A stretch of DNA of 64,000 bases from Leptoclinus maculatus. Lineage: Eukaryota; Chordata; Actinopteri; Perciformes; Stichaeidae. A program made the translations under genes and the position numbers. Of this stretch, positions 62,604 through 64,000 are shown in pieces (the first letter of the stretch is position 1; each line of letters starts with the position of its first letter). The stretch covers positions 8,093,455 to 8,157,454 of the forward strand of contig JAVDOI010000007.1 in NCBI GenBank assembly GCA_032191485.1, written 5' to 3'. Under the pieces are notes generated by a model that saw nothing but the letters and a program-made list of their open reading frames with translations, ran no database searches and was not told where the DNA came from.

Positions 62604-63025
62604 CCAACCCTATTTCTCAGACACCCGTACACACACATGTGCAGATTCAGGACTATAATGGAACAACTGTCAGCCCAAATGTCAGGCCTGAATCTATTAT
62701 CAATTTGAGCATATTGTTTCTTTACGTTTTTTTTGTGTGTGTGCATATGTGTGCGTGGGTGCGTTTTGTGTGCCTGCGCAGGTGCATGCACGTCATGTAA
62801 TTTGCATGCTTACGTGGTATTTGTGTGATGCGTGTGTTCCCAATGAATGCTAGGCAGATCCCCACCTCCTGCTGATTCCGTGGGTCCCTTTTTCGCATGC
62901 TTGCTGCTGTGCTGGCAGTGTGTGTATGTCTCATCAACACTGTGGCTTTAATTAAATGTTCGCACTGAATATTGACACGGCTCCTCTCATTCTCTCTTGC
63001 AGCTCAATTGGCAACGCGGTTTAAG

Positions 63026-63042
63026 CCCCCCCCCCCCCCCCC
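63026..63042. repeat. poly-C run (17)
   Basis: Seventeen C residues after TTAAG. Confidence 0.95.
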
Positions 63043-63387
63043 AATATCGATCCTCCCACCATCCCTCTCACTCAATACCTGCACACTCATAAGCACACAA
63101 ATCGACATATTCACTCACGTGTGTTCACAGGAACATGTGCTTACGTCACATTACACACACGTGTAAGAGACACATCAAGTCATTTACTCACGGCCTTTAG
63201 TGTGTTATATCTTGACGTACTTTTCCACCAGAGAAAAGCTAACAATGAGTAGCTTCCTAGCGTACCATCGTAGCTCCCCCTCTGGCTCTGCATGCATCCA
63301 TGAGCTAAAATTAGAAGGCATTATTATGTTAGCTTCCTCCTCACCGCTCTGCCAGAAGTGGGTTACTGTGCTTCTCTCTCTCTCCAG

Positions 63388-63389
<2 letters not shown>

Positions 63390-63415
<26 letters not shown>
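63390..63415. repeat. (TG)n microsatellite
   Basis: TG tract of 26 bases. Confidence 0.95.
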
Positions 63416-63418
<3 letters not shown>

Positions 63419-63507
63419 GTACTGTATGTGCATGTGTAATCACTACACAGTGCTGATGATGCAGAGAGGCAGACAATGCGTGTGGAGTGCATCATGTGCA
63501 CATTCAG

Positions 63508-63510
<3 letters not shown>

Positions 63511-63569
<59 letters not shown>
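63511..63569. repeat. (GT)n microsatellite
   Basis: GT tract of 59 bases. Confidence 0.98.
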
Positions 63570-63572
<3 letters not shown>

Positions 63573-63918
63573 TCAGATTGTGGAATGTGCTCACACTAAC
63601 AAACTAATAATGGATCATTGCTAGCCACCATGGTGAGAGAGGGAATTGGTTTCATGGGAAGTGAAAGGATGTTGGTACACAGGGTCAGCTTTTGGTGTGG
63701 TGTGCCCCCCTCTGGTCACTTTGGTCATTGCACATGACACGACCACAGCCTGCATGTTTAACTCATTCTCCTATATTAGGAATGTGTTCTTTGTGTTTAT
63801 GATGCAAATATATGATAAACCTCACTGGTGTGTTTTTTTATAGAACTGAAGGTCAACTTGTGTAATTGTTCCCTTTGTTGTTTCAAAGGTATTGAAGATG
63901 TCCCTTCTATGTTTTCAG

Positions 63919-64000
63919 GTTCTACATAGAGAGTATATCTTACCTGAAGGACAATGCCACTATTGAGCTGTTTTTCCTTAATGCCAAATCCATCATCTAC
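63919..64000 (+). CDS. frmd4a: frmd4a FERM exon, start of F2 lobe (truncated by window)
   Basis: Begins after a TTTTCAG acceptor (ending 63918). Its first G completes the arginine codon from the previous exon. It then encodes FYIESISYLKDNATIELFFL and NAKSIIY up to the last base of the window, still in frame. The FYIESISYLKDNATIELFFLNAKS-type sequence marks the F1/F2 boundary of FRMD4 proteins. The residue after KS is I here, where I recall C in the mammalian protein. The exon's donor lies outside. Confidence 0.95.

Larger units (their letters stand above)
60978..63918 (+). other. frmd4a: intron (about 2.9 kb)
   Basis: A GA/poly-G compound begins about 78 bases after the donor (61056-61110). 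Further in are TG/CA tracts at 61716, 62566, 63390 and 63511 and a C17 run at 63026. It ends in a TTTTCAG acceptor. No exon seen. Confidence 0.8.

Overview
The window reads as the 5' half of one large vertebrate gene, most likely from a ray-finned fish. It has no bacterial-style gene packing. Instead there are short exons with GT-AG splice sites, very long introns, tRNA-derived SINE-like repeats, and an extreme load of pure CA/TG, CT/GA and poly-C/poly-G microsatellites. I infer teleost from that repeat load and from the compact intron sizes compared with mammals; I cannot name the species.

The gene is frmd4a (FERM domain-containing 4A), on the + strand and cut off by the window's right edge. 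Four consecutive exons, at 54137-54202, 59102-59196, 60885-60977 and 63919-64000, splice cleanly (phases 0, 2, 2). Together they encode 112 residues: the F1 ubiquitin-like lobe of the FERM domain and the linker into F2. The first of these exons opens with ATG directly at its 3' splice site (peptide MTEGRRCQVHLLDD...).

Upstream, across about 45 kb, I find four short open segments. Each has an ATG in good context and runs exactly in phase 0 into a GT donor: 6517-6549 (11 codons), 22458-22523 (22 codons), 30583-30675 (31 codons) and 38904-39071 (56 codons). A CpG-rich leader region at about 51200-51698 ends in a donor with no in-frame ATG, so it would start translation at the ATG that opens the shared exon. 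The picture is one FERM gene with serial alternative promoters that swap its N-terminus. The 38904 exon resembles, from memory, the N-terminus of the paralogue FRMD4B (W-x-L-T, L-R-R, terminal Y-Q just before MTEGR), which would make the arrangement older than the FRMD4A/FRMD4B split.

Layout: 1-5.8 kb, upstream or intronic DNA with homeodomain-site-rich and X-box elements; 5.8-6.55 kb, purine-rich leader and first candidate exon; 6.55-22.4 kb, intron with SINE and microsatellites; 21.9-22.5 kb, second candidate exon; 22.5-30.1 kb, intron; 30.1-30.7 kb, promoter and third exon; 30.7-38.9 kb, intron; 38.9-39.1 kb, fourth exon; 39.1-51.0 kb, intron; 51.0-51.7 kb, CpG-rich promoter; 54.1-64.0 kb, the common FERM exons and their introns. 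RFX-type X-box palindromes recur through the non-coding part. I see no second protein gene, tRNA, rRNA or CRISPR array.
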